From Nonomuraea solani (lineage in GTDB: Bacteria; Actinomycetota; Actinomycetes; Streptosporangiales; Streptosporangiaceae), in the NCBI RefSeq assembly GCF_900108335.1, contig NZ_FNVT01000003.1, positions 663,563-727,562 on the forward strand: a stretch of DNA of 64,000 bases, given 5' to 3'. Below the pieces are notes generated by a model. That model saw only the letters and a program-made list of their open reading frames with translations. It was not told the origin of the DNA and did not search any database. Position numbers and translations under genes: made by a program. Numbering within the stretch: position 1 is the first letter of the stretch; every line of letters starts with the position of its first letter. Shown piece after piece: positions 23,232 to 30,878 of the stretch.

Positions 23232-26200
23232 CGTCACCGTGGACCCGGCCGCGTCCGACGCCTTGACCCGAAGCGACACCACGCCGGAGGCGGGCCACTC
23301 GATGAGGGCGTCGTACCTGCCCTGGCCCACGTCACGCACCCGCTGCGCCGGCCGCCACGTCCTGCCGTCGTCCGCGGACGTCTCCAGGGACACATTCGCG
23401 ATCGCGCTCCCCTTGGCGCCCGGCTGGTGGGCGACGGTCAGGCCGAGCCGGGTGGAGCCGGCCTGGTTGGCCACGTCCACGGGCGCGTCGTACGAGAGCG
23501 CCAGCAGCGGCAGCGCCACCGCGTCCCCCACGACCCGCTCGGAGTCGAACGTCCACACCGTCTTCGTCCTCGTGGACAGCCGCGCCCACTTCGACCGGTT
23601 CTCCACCGTGTACTCCACCCGGTACCCGGCCCGCTCCGGCGTCAGCCACACCTGGCCGGAACCGCCCAGATCGGTCCAGGCGACCAGCTCGTCGCCCCGG
23701 TAGATGCGCCAGTCCGACTTGACGCCGTGCTCGAACGGGTCGCTCGGCGTGCTGCCCACGTTCCCGTCCCCGTCCACGAACGCCCGCATGTCGACGGTCA
23801 TCACGTCGCCCTGCCGCGTCGTCGGCGAGTCGGCCGGGAACCCCGCCGCCACCGGCTGCTTGAACCAGGTGTGCGCGGTCCGCTCGCCCGCCTTGTAGGC
23901 GCGCTCGACGTCGGCGACCGAGACCTGGCCCTGCTCCTCCTCGGGGAACTGCACGTTGTAGGGCCGTTCGGGCATGTCCGCCGACGTGCTCCACCGCACC
24001 TCGGGTGCCGGGCTCAGATAGTCGGTACGGACCCGCGGCGCGCCCGGCACCGGCCTGGTGACGTCCCACGAGGTGCCCTCCCACGGCATCCAGCCGTACT
24101 TGGCCTCCGACTGCGCCGTACCGGGCTGCTGACCGTGGAAGGCCGTGTCCACCCGGGCGAGCGAGTCCGTTTTGACGGTGTACGCGGGTTCGTCCCTGAT
24201 CCGGCCGTTCTCGCTCAGGTACAGGTCGTAGACGTACGGGCTGGCCACCACGCCCTTGGCCACCACGGTGACGAGCTGGGCGCGCAGCAGCTCGGCCAGC
24301 CGGGTGCCCTCCTGCTCGGTGAGCATCACGGCAGGCGCCTTCAGCTGGGCCTCGTTCCAGGTCAGGTGTCGGTCCCCGTACACGGCGACCATCCGGGCGC
24401 CGGCGGCGGCCGCGGCGTTGACCAGCGTGGAGACCGGGACGTCCGGCGTGCGGCGGACCAGCGCCAGCTTGCCACCCAGATCGCGGCGCCCCGCGAGCGC
24501 CCGGCCGTCACCGGCGTCCACGGCCTGCAACCGCTCGGTCCCGTCGAGGCGCGGGAACTGGGTGGACCTGTTGCTGAAGAACACGGCGTCGGGGTATTCG
24601 GGGTCGAGATCGACGCCGGCCACGCGCATGGTGATCGCGGGCGCGTCCAGCCGCCACCGCGTGGCGACGGCGAACTCGCCCTTGCTCACCTTGGCGGTCG
24701 GCTGCAGGTAGAAGCTCTCTTCGAGGCGTCCTTCCTGGAGGAAGCTCTCGGTGTAGCGGGGGCCGTCGGCGGGCGCCCTGGTGTAGATGAGCTTGGTGGC
24801 CGCGCCGGGGTTCCGCTTCGTGACGTGGTCCGGCGTGTCGATCCGCACCGCGACCGCCTTGCGGGCGTCCATCACGTACGTGGTGTCGCGGGTGACCTCG
24901 ATCTGCGGGTTTCCGACGAAGCTCTGGTTGAGCACGTCGCCCCGGTTGAAGAACTCGCCGCCGTCATAGTCCGGCCGCATGGTGTTGACGAGCCCGAGGA
25001 TCGAGTACGTGCCCGGCGGCACGAGCCAGCAGTACCCGGTGTCGGCCGCGCACTCCCTGTCGGGGTCGCCCGGCAGCTCACGGCCGAACAGCCCGCCGGT
25101 CGCCAGGTTCATCACGTTGGGCAGCGTGCGTTCCGGGCGGCCGTCCCGCGCGACGGCGCTCACCCGCAGCTTGACCCGCTCGACCTCGACGTTGCCGGTC
25201 AGCGGCGTGCGGAGCGCGGCGCCGCCCGAAGGGGTGGCGGTCAGCTCCGTGCGCACCCAGCCGGCCTCCGCCTTGGCGGGGTCGAGGGTGACGTTCACCT
25301 TGCCCTTGCCGCCCGGCGGCAGGGTGAGCTCGCTCGCGGAGAGCGTGAACGGGGCCTTCGCCGCGAGCGCGAGGGTGACCGGCGCGGTGCCGGGATTGCG
25401 GTAGGTGACCGGGCGCGTCACCGGGGCGCCGGTGCCGGCCGTCGAGAGCCCGAAGTCGAGCACGGCGGCGTCGGCCAGCACCGTACGGGCGAGCGCGCCG
25501 CCGATGGCCAGCCGGCCCGCCCCGCCCTTGTCCACCGGTACACCGGAGTGCGCCTCCGAACCGCCCACCAGCGCCGACTTGAGCTCGGGCGCGGTGATGC
25601 CGGGGGTGGCCTGCCGGAGCAGCGCCGCCGTGCCCGCCGCGGCCGAGGCCGCCAGCGAGGTGCCGGAGAAGCGCGCGTAGTGCTCCCCGATGGCCTCGCC
25701 CACCGGGGTGCCCTGGGCGCGGCCGGTGACCACGCCGACGCCGAGCGCGGTGAGCTCGGGCTTGACCGCGCGGTTCAGGCCCACGGGTCCGTAGCTGGAG
25801 AAGTCCGCGAGCGCGCCCTTGCCGTCCACGGCGCCGACCGTGAGCGCGGCCGGGGCGTCGGCGGGGCTCTCGACGCACGTCTGGCAACCGCGGTCGTTGG
25901 AGCTGATGACGAACAGGGTGCCGTTCCTGGCGGTCAGCTCGTCGACGGCCTCGGTGAGCGGGCCACCCGAGGCGGGTACGCTCATCGCCATCGCCACGAC
26001 CTGGGCCTTGACCTCCTGGGACGCCCATTCCATGCCCTGGATGGCCCACGAGGCCAGCCCGGCGCCGCCGGAGTCGAGGATCTTGCCGTTGGCCAGCTTC
26101 GCGCCGGGGGCGACGCCCTTGTACGCGCCTCCCGAGGCGGCGCCGCTGCCCGCGATGACGGCGGCCATGGCCGTACCGCTGCCGAAGTGGTCGGCGGGAT

Positions 26201-26990
26201 CGGCCTCCCAGGTGAAGTCCCGGGCGGCGGTGATCGCACCGGCCAGGTCGGGGTGGCCCGCGTCGATGCCGCTGTCGAGCACGGCGACGGTGGTGCCGGC
26301 GCCGTCTTCCCCGCTCGCAGCCGCACCCGCCGCCGGGACGACGGCCGCGCCACCCGCCGCCGGGGCCACGGCGGCGCTCGCGGCCCGCCCCGCCTTGACC
26401 TTGTGGTCCAGCCACACCTTGGTCACCCCGGCGGCCAGCCCGGCGGGGGTGACCAGCCCGGCGGCGAAGGCGGCCGCGTCCTTCTTCGCCAGTTTGATCC
26501 CCGCCCCGCCGATGCTCGCCAGCCGGCTGACCGCCGTCGCCCCGGTGAGGGGCACGGGGGCGTTGCCGCCGTACTTGACGATCAGCGGAAGGGAGTCGGT
26601 CTGCTGGTCGGTGTATCCCTGGGCGGCCAGCGACGTCACGTTGAACAGCTCGGGATCGAGCCGCTCCGGCACGAGGGCGGCCACGTCGGCGGGCAGCACG
26701 GACAGTTCGCCGTCGTGCTCGACCATCCGGAACCCGGCGCCGGGCGGCTTGCCGGCACGCGGGGTCACGCTCGCCCGCTGCCGGCCGTCCTTGCCGACCG
26801 TGACGTGCACCTTGTCACCGGTGATCAGCGTGACGTCGTAGTCCCGCCGCTCCTGAACCGGCACCAGTCCCGGTAAACGACGCTCCGGCGCGCTGTCGGC
26901 TCTCGCCACCGTCACCGGAGTCCCGCTCACGACCAGCGCCGCGGCGACCGCCATCCATCGCCGAACCGGACGCCACTGCCCTGGCCACAT
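23199..26990 (-). CDS. large secreted subtilisin-fold protein with PA domain, catalytic His replaced
   Basis: A 1263-residue exported S8-family protein. The signal peptide is about residues 1-30, followed by an I9-like prodomain. The catalytic core has Asp239 (AVLDSGID), oxyanion Asn365 (ISSNDRG) and Ser445 (FSGTSLAAS). Where the family has GHGTHVA, this protein has GSGTAMA: Ser271 replaces the catalytic His, and the second His is Ala274. A PA domain lies near 750-830 (GGKLALVRR, GARMVAVYG), with Ig-like beta domains towards the C-terminus. ATG 26990 fits the signal peptide. It is probably a binding protein or a degenerate protease; the reading frame is otherwise intact. Confidence 0.86.
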   Translation of the reverse strand: MWPGQWRPVRRWMAVAAALVVSGTPVTVARADSAPERRLPGLVPVQERRDYDVTLITGDKVHVTVGKDGRQRASVTPRAGKPPGAGFRMVEHDGELSVLPADVAALVPERLDPELFNVTSLAAQGYTDQQTDSLPLIVKYGGNAPVPLTGATAVSRLASIGGAGIKLAKKDAAAFAAGLVTPAGLAAGVTKVWLDHKVKAGRAASAAVAPAAGGAAVVPAAGAAASGEDGAGTTVAVLDSGIDAGHPDLAGAITAARDFTWEADPADHFGSGTAMAAVIAGSGAASGGAYKGVAPGAKLANGKILDSGGAGLASWAIQGMEWASQEVKAQVVAMAMSVPASGGPLTEAVDELTARNGTLFVISSNDRGCQTCVESPADAPAALTVGAVDGKGALADFSSYGPVGLNRAVKPELTALGVGVVTGRAQGTPVGEAIGEHYARFSGTSLAASAAAGTAALLRQATPGITAPELKSALVGGSEAHSGVPVDKGGAGRLAIGGALARTVLADAAVLDFGLSTAGTGAPVTRPVTYRNPGTAPVTLALAAKAPFTLSASELTLPPGGKGKVNVTLDPAKAEAGWVRTELTATPSGGAALRTPLTGNVEVERVKLRVSAVARDGRPERTLPNVMNLATGGLFGRELPGDPDRECAADTGYCWLVPPGTYSILGLVNTMRPDYDGGEFFNRGDVLNQSFVGNPQIEVTRDTTYVMDARKAVAVRIDTPDHVTKRNPGAATKLIYTRAPADGPRYTESFLQEGRLEESFYLQPTAKVSKGEFAVATRWRLDAPAITMRVAGVDLDPEYPDAVFFSNRSTQFPRLDGTERLQAVDAGDGRALAGRRDLGGKLALVRRTPDVPVSTLVNAAAAAGARMVAVYGDRHLTWNEAQLKAPAVMLTEQEGTRLAELLRAQLVTVVAKGVVASPYVYDLYLSENGRIRDEPAYTVKTDSLARVDTAFHGQQPGTAQSEAKYGWMPWEGTSWDVTRPVPGAPRVRTDYLSPAPEVRWSTSADMPERPYNVQFPEEEQGQVSVADVERAYKAGERTAHTWFKQPVAAGFPADSPTTRQGDVMTVDMRAFVDGDGNVGSTPSDPFEHGVKSDWRIYRGDELVAWTDLGGSGQVWLTPERAGYRVEYTVENRSKWARLSTRTKTVWTFDSERVVGDAVALPLLALSYDAPVDVANQAGSTRLGLTVAHQPGAKGSAIANVSLETSADDGRTWRPAQRVRDVGQGRYDALIEWPASGVVSLRVKASDAAGSTVTQEVIRAYGTR

Positions 26991-27180
26991 CGTCCCCGCC
27001 TCCACACATACGACGTACAAGCCTGCCCAGCGTGGCACCGGCCGTCCGCCGCTGACCGGGTTTCGGCTGGCGGGGTCCGGACATGTCATAAACCCGCCAC
27101 GTTCAACCCCGGCGTGGCAAGGACGGCGCCACCATCCCCCCACGGCGGAACCGGCCCGGAACACCCGGAAGTCGCGGGCC

Positions 27181-28149
27181 TCAGCGGTCAGCAGCGCATA
27201 GTTCGGCGAAACGACGTGTGTCGATGTTCCCGCCAGAGATGATCACGCCGATCCGGGACGGGACGCTTTCAAGGCGCCCCGCCAGCAGGGCGGCCAGCGC
27301 GCTGGCACCGCTCGGCTCCATGACGATCTTGAGCCGCTCGAAGGCGAACCGCATCGCCGCGCGGATGTCGTCATCGCTGACCAGGGCGATGTCGTCCACC
27401 AGGCGCCGGTTGACGGAGAAGGTCAGCTCGCCGGGCGTCTCGGCGGCCTGGCCGTCCGCGATCGTGCGCGGGACGGGAATCGACACCCGCTCACCCGCGG
27501 CCAGCGACCGCTTGGTGTCGTCGCCCGCCTCGGGCTCCACGCCGATCACCCGGATGCCGGGGAGCAGGCCCTTGGCGGCCGTGGCGCTGCCCGCGATGAG
27601 CCCGCCGCCCCCGACCGGCACGAGCAGCGCGTCGAGGTCGCCCGTCTCCTCGATCAGCTCCAGCGCCGCGGTGCCCTGACCGGCCATGACGTGCGGGTGC
27701 TCGTACGGCGGGATCAGTGTCAGGCCCCGCTCGGCCGCGAGCGCCGCGCCGATGGCCACCCGGTCGCCGGTGTAGCGGTCGTAGGTGACGATCTCCGCGC
27801 CGTATCCGGCGGTCGCCTCGACCTTGGAACGCGGGGTGTCCTCGGGCATGACGATCACCGCGGTGCCGCCCAGCTCGCGCGCGGCCAGGGCGACGGCCTG
27901 GGCGTGGTTGCCGGAGGAGTACGCCGCGATGCCCCGGGCGAGCTGGTCCGGCGACAGCCGGGAGACCGCGTTGTAGGCCCCGCGGAACTTGAACGCCCCG
28001 ATCCGCTGGAGGTTCTCGCACTTCAGGAAGACCTCGGCCCCGGCCAGGGCGTCGAGGGTGCGGGAACGCACGACGGGTGTGCGGTGGGCCACGCCCTTGA
28101 GCCGGGCGGCGGCGTCGTACACGTCGTCGAGGGTGATCGGGTGCGTCAT
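27181..28149 (-). CDS. PLP-dependent serine/threonine dehydratase-type ammonia-lyase
   Basis: A 322-residue fold-II PLP enzyme. Lys54 in GAFKFRGAYN would form the Schiff base, SSGNHAQ binds the substrate carboxylate, GGGGLIAG cups the phosphate, and SGGN closes the ring site. The single-domain length without an ACT domain, and the HRTPV..S motif, fit catabolic threonine/serine dehydratase, threo-3-hydroxyaspartate ammonia-lyase or serine racemase; these cannot be separated by eye. The gene starts two bases after the stop of a headless TetR gene on the same strand, so the two are co-transcribed. Confidence 0.86.
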   Translation of the reverse strand: MTHPITLDDVYDAAARLKGVAHRTPVVRSRTLDALAGAEVFLKCENLQRIGAFKFRGAYNAVSRLSPDQLARGIAAYSSGNHAQAVALAARELGGTAVIVMPEDTPRSKVEATAGYGAEIVTYDRYTGDRVAIGAALAAERGLTLIPPYEHPHVMAGQGTAALELIEETGDLDALLVPVGGGGLIAGSATAAKGLLPGIRVIGVEPEAGDDTKRSLAAGERVSIPVPRTIADGQAAETPGELTFSVNRRLVDDIALVSDDDIRAAMRFAFERLKIVMEPSGASALAALLAGRLESVPSRIGVIISGGNIDTRRFAELCAADR

Positions 28150-28151
28150 GC

Positions 28152-28583
28152 TCAGACCTCCAGGATGCTGCTCAGGGTGCGCGCCAGGTGGCGGACGAGT
28201 GACTCGGGCGTCATCTTCGACAGCGGCCCGGTGCCGATGACATAGCGGCTGAAGGTGACCCCGATCAGGTGGGCGCCGAGCAGGTCGACCCGCTCGTCGG
28301 CGTCCGGCCCGGTCACGAGCGGCCCGTAGGCCGCCAGGCTGCGCTCCCTCATGGCACGGTAGAGCGCGGTCGCGGCCCGCTCGTCCGAGGCCGCGCTGCG
28401 GATGAGCGCGATGAACGGGTCATCGCCGTCGGCCCGCTCCATGCGGTCCACGTACGCCCGCGCGATGCGCTCGGGCAGGGCCTCGGGCGTGCCCGTCAGG
28501 CACCCCGGGCTTTCCGGGCCGACCGCGCCCGGCATGTCGGCCACCAGTTGGTCCTTGGCTTGATCCACGCCGCAAGCGTACAT
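28152..28583 (-). pseudogene. TetR-family C-terminal domain without its DNA-binding head
   Basis: The 143 residues match the C-terminal ligand/dimer domain of TetR regulators (ERIARAYVDRMERADGDDPFIALIRSAASDERA, LGAHLIGVTFSRYVIGTGPLSKMTPESLVRHLARTL). About 60 N-terminal residues with the helix-turn-helix are absent, and only 64 bases separate this frame from the divergent methyltransferase gene, so no room remains for them. It is either a decayed gene or a HTH-less protein that could bind ligand or titrate a partner. It leads a two-gene unit with the PLP lyase. Confidence 0.65.
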
Positions 28584-28647
28584 TTGGCCGGCGGGCGCCG
28601 ACGCTTCAAGATCGGCGATACCCTTTCCTCACAAGCTATGAGGTGTC

Positions 28648-29469
28648 ATGGCAGAGCACGCGCCGCCCGGGATCGACCCCAAGACGCCCAGCATCGCCCG
28701 CGTCTATGACTACTTCCTCGGTGGCAAGGACAACTTCGAGGCCGACCGCAGGGTCGCCGAGGAGGCCCTGAAGATCGCGCCCGACGCCCGCGAGGCGGGG
28801 CGGGCCAACCGCACCTTCCTGCGCCGCGCGGTGCACCACATGGCCGCCGAGGCCGGCATCCGCCAGTTCCTCGATCTCGGCTCGGGGCTGCCCACGCGGG
28901 GCAACGTCCACGAGATCGCCCAGGCGGTGGCGCCCGACGCCCGCGTCGTCTACGTCGACAACGACCCCGTGGTGCTCGCGCACGGCCGGGCGCTGCTGGC
29001 CACCGACGACGTCACCAAGGTGGTCGGCGGCGACGTGCGCCGGCCCGCGGAGATCCTGGAGCACCCCGAGATCGCCGGGTTCCTGGACTTCAGCCGGCCG
29101 CTCGGGATGTTGTTCGTGTCCGTCCTGCACCACGTCAACGACCACGAAGACCCCAACGGCGCCATGGCCCGCTTCCGCTCGGTCCTGGCTCCCGGCAGCC
29201 ATCTGGCCATCGTGCACTTCCACAATCCGGGCGACGAGCATCCGGAGGCGTCCAAGATCGCCATCGAGGCGGAGCGGAACTTCAACGCGAACCTGGGCAC
29301 CGGCCGCTGGCGCACCCGCGCGGAGATCCTGTCGTACTTCGGTGACCTGGAGCTGCTCGAACCCGGTCTGGTCCCGCTGGCCGACTGGCGTACCGAGCCC
29401 GGCGACCTCATCCACCAGGACGTGACCCGCCACAACGTCGTGGCCGGGCTCGCGCGCCTGAATTCATGA
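28648..29469 (+). CDS. SAV2177/DUF574-type SAM-dependent methyltransferase
   Basis: A 273-residue methyltransferase-fold protein. The family signature IARVYDYFLGGKDNFEADR is at residues 16-34, and the SAM motif is FLDLGSGLPTRGNVHEIAQ (about 74-92) with VVYVDNDPVVLAHGRALL after it. This family is confined to actinobacteria and occurs in many copies per genome; substrates are unknown. ATG 28648 follows GAGGTG. It overlaps the next gene by four bases (ATGA), so translation of the two is coupled. Confidence 0.88.
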   Translation: MAEHAPPGIDPKTPSIARVYDYFLGGKDNFEADRRVAEEALKIAPDAREAGRANRTFLRRAVHHMAAEAGIRQFLDLGSGLPTRGNVHEIAQAVAPDARVVYVDNDPVVLAHGRALLATDDVTKVVGGDVRRPAEILEHPEIAGFLDFSRPLGMLFVSVLHHVNDHEDPNGAMARFRSVLAPGSHLAIVHFHNPGDEHPEASKIAIEAERNFNANLGTGRWRTRAEILSYFGDLELLEPGLVPLADWRTEPGDLIHQDVTRHNVVAGLARLNS

Positions 29470-30560
29470 CGGACGCCCGGCTGGAGGGGCGGTTGCGGGA
29501 GGCGGCGGACGAGCTCGTACGCTCCGGCGCCGAACGCGGCCTGCAGATCGCCGTCCACCGGCACGGCGAGCCCGTCGCCGACGTCGTGGCCGGGCTCGCC
29601 GACGCCGCCACGGGCCGGCCCGTCACCCCCGCGACGCCGTTCCACGGGTTCTCCGCGGGCAAGGCCATCACCGTCACCGTCGTCCACGTGCTGGCCGAGC
29701 GGGGGCTCCTCGACTACGACCTGCCGATCGCGCGGGTCTGGCCGGAGTTCGGGGCGCACGGCAAGGGCGCCGCGACGGTACGGGACGCGCTGACGCATTC
29801 GACGGGCGTACCGGGGCTGCCCGCGGACCTCACCCCCGAAGACCTGTGCGACTGGGAGCGGATGTGCGCGCTGATCGCCGGCGCGCGGCCCTGGTGGGAG
29901 CCGGGCGCCCGGACCGGCTACCACTCCTACACCTTCGGCTACATCGCCGGCGAGATCGTCCGCCGGGTGGCCGGCGCGCCCATCTCCGAGGTGCTCAGGC
30001 AGGAGGTCGCCGGGCCTCTCGGGGCGGCCGGGGAGCTGTTCCTCGGCGCGCCGCGAGCCGAGCTGGGCCGGTTCGCCCGGCTGGAGGACGCTCCGGGCTA
30101 TGACGAGGCGCCCGACGGCTCTCCCGCGCTCGCGGTGGCGCCGCGCGGGGTGTGGCCCAGTGCCGCGTTCGGCAACCGCGCGGACGTGCTGTCGGCCCCG
30201 ATCCCGGCGGGCGGCCAGATGACGGCCCGGGCCATGGCCCGCATGTACGCCGCCCTGCTCGGCCCGGTGGACGGTGTACGGCTGATCTCCGCGAACCGGC
30301 TTCGCGACGTGACCAGGCCCCTCGTGGATGACGTCGACCAGGTCTTCGGCAACCGCGCCGTCCTGTCGTGCGGCTTCGCCGTCGGCCGGCTGGGCGCCGA
30401 TCCCGGCGACGCCAGGACCGTGTTCGGCTGGCCGGGCGCCGGCGGCTCCTACGCCTGCGCCGACACCGCCACCGGAGTGGCGTTCGCGGTGGTCAAGAAC
30501 CGCCTCACCGCCGATTTCGGCACCGCCCAGACCATCGCCCGGATCGTCGCGGACGCCTGA
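29466..30560 (+). CDS. beta-lactamase-fold serine hydrolase (EstB/class C type)
   Basis: A 364-residue soluble hydrolase of the penicillin-binding-protein-like esterase group. The SxxK motif is FSAGK with Ser63 and Lys66; the tyrosine motif region is YHSYTFGYIAGEIVRR (about 153-168). No signal peptide is seen, so it is cytosolic. Family members are esterases, aminopeptidases or beta-lactamase relatives; a substrate is not evident. The start overlaps the methyltransferase stop, which suggests the two enzymes act on the same molecule or are at least made in fixed ratio. Confidence 0.85.
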   Translation: MTDARLEGRLREAADELVRSGAERGLQIAVHRHGEPVADVVAGLADAATGRPVTPATPFHGFSAGKAITVTVVHVLAERGLLDYDLPIARVWPEFGAHGKGAATVRDALTHSTGVPGLPADLTPEDLCDWERMCALIAGARPWWEPGARTGYHSYTFGYIAGEIVRRVAGAPISEVLRQEVAGPLGAAGELFLGAPRAELGRFARLEDAPGYDEAPDGSPALAVAPRGVWPSAAFGNRADVLSAPIPAGGQMTARAMARMYAALLGPVDGVRLISANRLRDVTRPLVDDVDQVFGNRAVLSCGFAVGRLGADPGDARTVFGWPGAGGSYACADTATGVAFAVVKNRLTADFGTAQTIARIVADA

Positions 30561-30561
30561 G

Positions 30562-30867
30562 TCACCCGATGGTCAGACTGCTGTCGCCGTCGATGAAATA
30601 GAGGAAGTCCTCGTCCCCGCCGACCGAGGCGTCCGTGTAGTCGCCGTGGTGCGACCACGCGCCCCCGTCGTCCGCGACCGGCTCGGGAGCGGCCGGGGCC
30701 TCCCACCCCTGGTCCCAGCCGTCACCCCAGCTCTCTGTGGCCACGGCCGCCGAGGTGACCGCCACCGCGATGGCCGCCGGGATCCAGAACCGGGTCTCCG
30801 ACGCCTCCCCGGTATACGCCCGCGCCGTCTCCCGTGCCCGGTCGAACTGGCTGGTGAAGATCGACAT
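30562..30867 (-). CDS. small single-pass membrane protein of unknown function
   Basis: A 101-residue protein not recognised as any family. An amphipathic N-terminus (SIFTSQFDRARETARAYTGEASETR) is followed by one hydrophobic helix (FWIPAAIAVAVTSAAVAT, about residues 27-45) and an acidic, Trp- and Asp-rich tail. Its GAGG ribosome binding site overlaps the stop region of the 709-aa gene 11 bases upstream, so it is translated from the same mRNA. The pairing suggests a membrane partner for the large protein. Confidence 0.65.
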   Translation of the reverse strand: MSIFTSQFDRARETARAYTGEASETRFWIPAAIAVAVTSAAVATESWGDGWDQGWEAPAAPEPVADDGGAWSHHGDYTDASVGGDEDFLYFIDGDSSLTIG

Positions 30868-30878
30868 GGCGGCCTCCG

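Noticed and set aside
23427..26876. A 1149-codon open frame on the plus strand opposite the subtilase gene
   Set aside because: It is rich in Arg, Gly, His and Gln with no domain pattern and mirrors the third-position GC bias of the minus-strand gene. The minus-strand protein has signal peptide, catalytic motifs and a PA domain.
26988..27164. Upstream extension of the subtilase to a start at 27164
   Set aside because: The extra 58 residues would bury the signal peptide and contain no protein pattern; ATG 26990 places the signal peptide at the N-terminus.
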